DNA of 6,653 nucleotides, taken from contig JAHJOS010000259.1 of NCBI GenBank assembly GCA_018820005.1, forward strand, positions 1 to 6,653, read 5' to 3'. Position numbers and translations under genes: made by a program. This stretch comes from Alphaproteobacteria bacterium (GTDB lineage Bacteria > Pseudomonadota > Alphaproteobacteria > Rhizobiales > Devosiaceae). The notes beneath the pieces were generated by a model that was not told where the DNA came from, ran no database searches, and was given only the letters and a program-made list of their open reading frames with translations. How positions within the stretch are numbered: the stretch's first letter is position 1; each line of letters opens with the position of its first letter. This document shows, piece by piece, positions 5,588-6,653 of the stretch.

Positions 5588-6334
5588 TCAGGCAGAGGTG
5601 GGCGCGCTCAGATGCGCCGCAAACAGAAGAAACATGGGCTGATAGCGCTCTTTTTCCCATTCGGGATGCTGGACGATATCGGCATCGGTGGCGGCCCATT
5701 CCTCGACGTGGTCGAGAACAAAGCCGGCGGCAATCAGGCTGTTGATGGTGCTCGAGATCAGCCGGTGGTGCTTGACCACGCCATCGGCGATCCAATTGGT
5801 GAGCCGTTCGCCCTCGCGCAGATAGTCCAGCACGGCGCCCACCATGCGGCCTTCGCTGTCGGTGACGAAGTCGGGCTTGGCCCGCGCTGCGAACACAGGA
5901 TGCTCCATCGAGAACACCAGGGAACCACCCGGCACCAGCGCCGCGCGCACACGCGCACAAAAACTGTCGAAATCGGCGAGGTAGTGCACCGCCAGCGAGC
6001 TGAACACCAGATCATAGGCGCCATTGCCCAGCGCGGCAGTTTCCAGATCCGCCCGGGCAAAGCGCACCGGCAGGTCAGCACAGTTGCGCCGCGCCACGTC
6101 CAGCATCTTTTCGGAGAGATCGAGCCCCACGACCTCGGACGCACCGGCCTGGGCGGCCCATTGCGCGAAATAGCCGAAGCCGCAACCCAGATCGAGCACC
6201 CGCAGACCGCTCAGCGGCGGCAGCATGGCCCGCAATGACGGCCATTCGGCAGCCGCAGCAAGTCCGTCACGCGAACGCGGGAACTGGCTGTAGCCGTCGA
6301 AAAACTCGGTGTCGTCATAGATGTTCTGGGCCAC
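5588..6334 (-). CDS. Class I SAM-dependent methyltransferase between cobS and cobT
   Basis: This is a 248-residue Rossmann-fold methyltransferase. Motif I is classical: VLDLGCGFGYFA (46-57). The acidic residue at the end of strand 2 is D72 in VVGLDLSEKML, motif II is ARADLE with D96, and YDLVFSSLAVHYLADFD (107-123) and LVPGGSLVFSMEHP (133-146) complete the core. The C-terminal part (about 147-248) carries HHRLISSTINSLIAAGF and a PMFLLFAAHL ending, as in a widespread family of uncharacterised small-molecule methyltransferases. It is not one of the recognisable cobalamin methyltransferases (CobI, CobJ, CobM, CobL and CobF have a different fold). The start is a GTG at 6334, chosen because it gives the family N-terminus (MAQNIYDD) and lies 18 bases after the cobS stop. 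Substrate unknown. The position inside the operon shows co-transcription but does not prove a B12 role. Confidence 0.87.
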   Translation of the reverse strand: MAQNIYDDTEFFDGYSQFPRSRDGLAAAAEWPSLRAMLPPLSGLRVLDLGCGFGYFAQWAAQAGASEVVGLDLSEKMLDVARRNCADLPVRFARADLETAALGNGAYDLVFSSLAVHYLADFDSFCARVRAALVPGGSLVFSMEHPVFAARAKPDFVTDSEGRMVGAVLDYLREGERLTNWIADGVVKHHRLISSTINSLIAAGFVLDHVEEWAATDADIVQHPEWEKERYQPMFLLFAAHLSAPTSA

Positions 6335-6352
6335 GGGGCACCGTCCGAAACC

Positions 6353-6653
6353 TTAGGCGGTCACCGCCAGATTGGCCGAGCTCTCCGGCAGGTCTTCGCC
6401 AAACACGCGCTGGTAGAACTCAGCCACCACAGGGCGCTCAAGCTCGTCGCATTTGTTGAGGAACGTCAACCGGAACGCAAAGCCGATATCGCCGCCAAAG
6501 ATGGTGGCATTCTCGGCCCAGGTGATCACGGCGCGCGGGCTCATCACGGTGCTGAGATCGCCATTGATGAAGGCCGAGCGCGTCAGATCGGCCAGACGCA
6601 CCATATTGCCGACGAGCTTTTTGCCCTTCTCGGTCGCCGCATAGTCCTTGTTC
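6353..6653 (-). CDS. cobS: Cobaltochelatase subunit CobS (C-terminal part only)
   Basis: The last 99 residues and the stop codon are in the window; the frame is open through the right edge. CobS is the AAA+ ATPase subunit that forms a ring with CobT and powers cobalt insertion by CobN. The visible part begins NKDYAATEKGKKLVGNMV and covers the C-terminal region after the ATPase core, with FINGDLSTVMSPRAVITWAE and GFAFRLTFLNKCDELERPVV, which are strongly conserved in CobS. SPR near the middle is the likely sensor 2-type arginine region of the AAA+ lid. Walker A and B are outside the window. The gene is followed after 18 bases by the methyltransferase rather than directly by cobT. Confidence 0.95.
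   Translation of the reverse strand, partial: NKDYAATEKGKKLVGNMVRLADLTRSAFINGDLSTVMSPRAVITWAENATIFGGDIGFAFRLTFLNKCDELERPVVAEFYQRVFGEDLPESSANLAVTA

Noticed and set aside
5567..6238. A 223-codon open frame on the plus strand opposite the methyltransferase gene.
   Set aside because: It is a shadow of a clear methyltransferase with all SAM motifs. Its composition (H, Q, R rich) matches no recognisable protein.

Overview
The window comes from a GC-rich alphaproteobacterium, most likely of the order Hyphomicrobiales. The clearest evidence is a CobS/CobT aerobic cobaltochelatase pair, a CarD of the alphaproteobacterial type, an NDUFAF5/BioC-like protein, and a phytase-like secreted protein overlapping the end of cobT. 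A Devosia-like genus is possible, but that is an impression from gene content and not something shown by the sequence.

The layout is two convergent blocks. The left block (1-1739, plus strand) holds the C-terminal part of an NDUFAF5/BioC-like methyltransferase-fold protein, then a P-loop kinase-like protein one base after its stop codon, then a small metal-binding cupin with its own strong ribosome binding site. The right block (1813-6653, minus strand) reads from the window's right edge leftwards: the C-terminal end of cobS, a class I SAM-dependent methyltransferase, cobT, a secreted phytase/esterase-like protein starting inside the cobT stop codon, a 314-base intergenic stretch, and carD. 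A strong hairpin terminator lies between the blocks. It is better formed on the minus strand, where it ends carD.

CobS and CobT are the AAA+ and MIDAS (vWA) subunits that work with CobN to insert cobalt into the corrin ring in aerobic B12 synthesis. CobN is not in the window. The four genes cobS-MTase-cobT-phytase-like have gaps of 18 and 12 bases and a one-base overlap, so they look like one transcription unit. CarD is a global RNA polymerase-binding factor and is functionally separate.

The least explained part is the region upstream of carD (2383-2696). It contains a good sigma70-like promoter with an inverted repeat over its -10 box, a terminator-like hairpin downstream of that promoter, and two GTTCC/GGAAC dyads about four helical turns apart. 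Otherwise the window looks like ordinary chromosomal core and near-core genes. I see no mobile element, CRISPR array, tRNA, rRNA or defence system, and I do not find convincing evidence of an undescribed system.
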